Source: CAZHAX01 sp964530325 (lineage in GTDB: Bacteria; Chloroflexota; Anaerolineae; B4-G1). From it: a stretch of DNA of 5,607 nucleotides. The position numbers and the translations under genes are program-made. The stretch lies in NCBI GenBank assembly GCA_964530325.1, contig CAZHAX010000038.1, forward strand, positions 1 to 5,607, in the 5' to 3' direction. The notes below the pieces were generated by a model that saw only the letters and a list, made by a program, of their open reading frames with translations, was not told the origin of the DNA and did no database searches. Each line of letters begins with the position of its first letter. Position 1 is the stretch's first letter. Shown piece by piece: positions 4,807 through 5,607 of this stretch.

Positions 4807-5607
4807 GCCGCAGCCGGATGTCTTCGGCAAGCCTTAGTGGTGGCAAGATGCGGAACGTTCTGATCGTCAGCAGCGACACAGTCGGGCGGAGCATGGGAGG
4901 CCTGGGGGTCAGGAACTGGGAGTTGGCCCATGCCCTCTCGAGCCGCTGTCGCGTTACACTGGCGGTTCCCAATGAGCTGGATCTTGACTCCAGCGATGTG
5001 TCGCTCGTGTCTTTCGATCTGAAAGAAGGCGACCTGGGCCCGCTGGCGGCCGAGGCCGATGTTGTGGTTGTTCAGGGGTCTATACTTCACTTCCATCCCG
5101 AGCTGGCCGACGGTGAGGCTGCATTGGCCGTAGACCTGTACATACCCAGTCTGCTGGAGGCACTGGTCTGGAAGTCCGACAGCGACTTGGCCGATTGGGT
5201 ACCGTACTACGAGGAATGCCTGCGGGTTCAGCTGGAACTGCTGCGCGCCGGCGATTTCTTCTTCTGTGCCAGTGAACGGCAGCGAGACTACTGGCTTGGC
5301 TGGCTGCACGCGCAGAAGCGTCTGAACCCCCACACGTACCTGCACGACCCCACGCTGAGGCGGCTGATTGACGTCGTGCCCTTCGGGCTTCCGTCCACTC
5401 CTCCGAGCGCCGGCCAGCCGGTAATCAAGGGCGTGCGCCCGGGCATCGGGCCTGACGACCGGGTGGTGCTCTGGCCTGGCGGGCTGTGGGACTGGCTCGA
5501 CCCTCTCACGCTGATTCGCGCTCTGGGTCGGCTGACGCCTGTGCATCCAGAGCTCAAGCTGTACTTCATGGGCACGAGACATCCCAACGCTGCCGTAGCC
5601 GGGATGT
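4803..5607 (+). CDS. GT-B glycosyltransferase (GT4-like), 3' truncated by window end
   Basis: The frame is open from GTG 4803 to the right edge (268 full codons). GTG 4803 overlaps the preceding TGA as GTGA, with AGGAG 3 nt upstream, which is a little close. ATG 4818 and ATG 4848 are in-frame alternatives, and 4848 falls directly before the first conserved strand, so the first 15 residues may not be real. From residue ~16 the protein reads MRNVLIVSSD, then MGGLGVRNWELAHAL (the glycine-rich loop of GT-B N-domains), VTLAVPN, and VVVVQG. VVPFGLP (192-197) marks the interdomain link, and RVVLWPGGLWDWLDPLTLIRAL and YFMGTRHPN open the C-terminal nucleotide-sugar-binding domain. The EX7E-type donor site is beyond the window. 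It presumably adds a sugar to the cytoplasmic lipid-linked glycan exported with Wzt. Donor and linkage are unknown. Tight overlap with the methyltransferase suggests coordinated synthesis. Confidence 0.85.
   Translation, partial: MSRSRMSSASLSGGKMRNVLIVSSDTVGRSMGGLGVRNWELAHALSSRCRVTLAVPNELDLDSSDVSLVSFDLKEGDLGPLAAEADVVVVQGSILHFHPELADGEAALAVDLYIPSLLEALVWKSDSDLADWVPYYEECLRVQLELLRAGDFFFCASERQRDYWLGWLHAQKRLNPHTYLHDPTLRRLIDVVPFGLPSTPPSAGQPVIKGVRPGIGPDDRVVLWPGGLWDWLDPLTLIRALGRLTPVHPELKLYFMGTRHPNAAVAGM

Noticed and set aside
4746..5582. Minus-strand open frame (278 codons) opposite the glycosyltransferase
   Set aside because: The + strand carries GT-B motifs uninterrupted to the window edge; the antisense product has Gln/Arg/Pro-rich shadow composition.
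1..5607. tRNA, rRNA, CRISPR arrays, insertion sequences or attachment sites
   Set aside because: None seen on reading both strands; gaps are short, and no transposase-like protein, repeat-spacer pattern or terminal inverted repeats are present.

Overview
The window is a GC-rich, densely packed bacterial stretch with every supported gene on the + strand. It reads as part of a cell-surface polysaccharide or glycoconjugate biosynthesis and export locus. The organism cannot be fixed from the sequence. The gene styles (a PMT/DUF2142-like membrane protein, a secreted GH39-like TIM barrel, a Wzt-type ATPase, and a WYHTIDLG-type methyltransferase with a YERGRFIRLMRW tail) look like those of Chloroflexota (Anaerolineae-like) genomes or metagenome bins. 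That placement is inference from recognition, not from a search.

Layout. Positions 1-315 hold the C-terminal end of an integral membrane protein with a QGRYLFP motif, open at the left edge. After a 31-nt gap with a strong Shine-Dalgarno comes a secreted or membrane-anchored glycoside hydrolase-like protein (347-1780). Its stop overlaps the TTG start of a two-TM protein with a large extracytoplasmic beta-rich domain of unknown function (1777-2481). These three genes look like one transcription unit.

The 116-nt gap at 2482-2597 is the only real regulatory space. It contains a 9-bp direct repeat with 21-bp periodicity, a good sigma70-like promoter (TTGGCG, 17 nt, extended -10 TATGAT), and a strong inverted repeat at the predicted transcription start. 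From it would be read a Wzt-type ABC transporter ATPase with a C-terminal carbohydrate-binding domain (2598-3830), a class I SAM methyltransferase with a coiled-coil and basic amphipathic tail (3892-4806), and a GT-B glycosyltransferase (4803 to the right edge, incomplete) that starts inside the methyltransferase stop codon.

Working model (inference). The glycosyltransferase and others outside the window build a glycan on the cytoplasmic face. The methyltransferase may cap or decorate it. The Wzt C-terminal domain may recognise the modified glycan for export through a Wzm-type permease that is not in this window. The secreted hydrolase may trim or release product outside, in the manner of PslG in the Psl cluster. 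The most interesting points are the methyltransferase/Wzt pairing, which resembles the WbdD/Wzt capping logic; the putative operator and promoter in front of wzt; the hydrolase whose acid/base motif reads AEP instead of NEP; and the undescribed two-TM ectodomain protein coupled to it.
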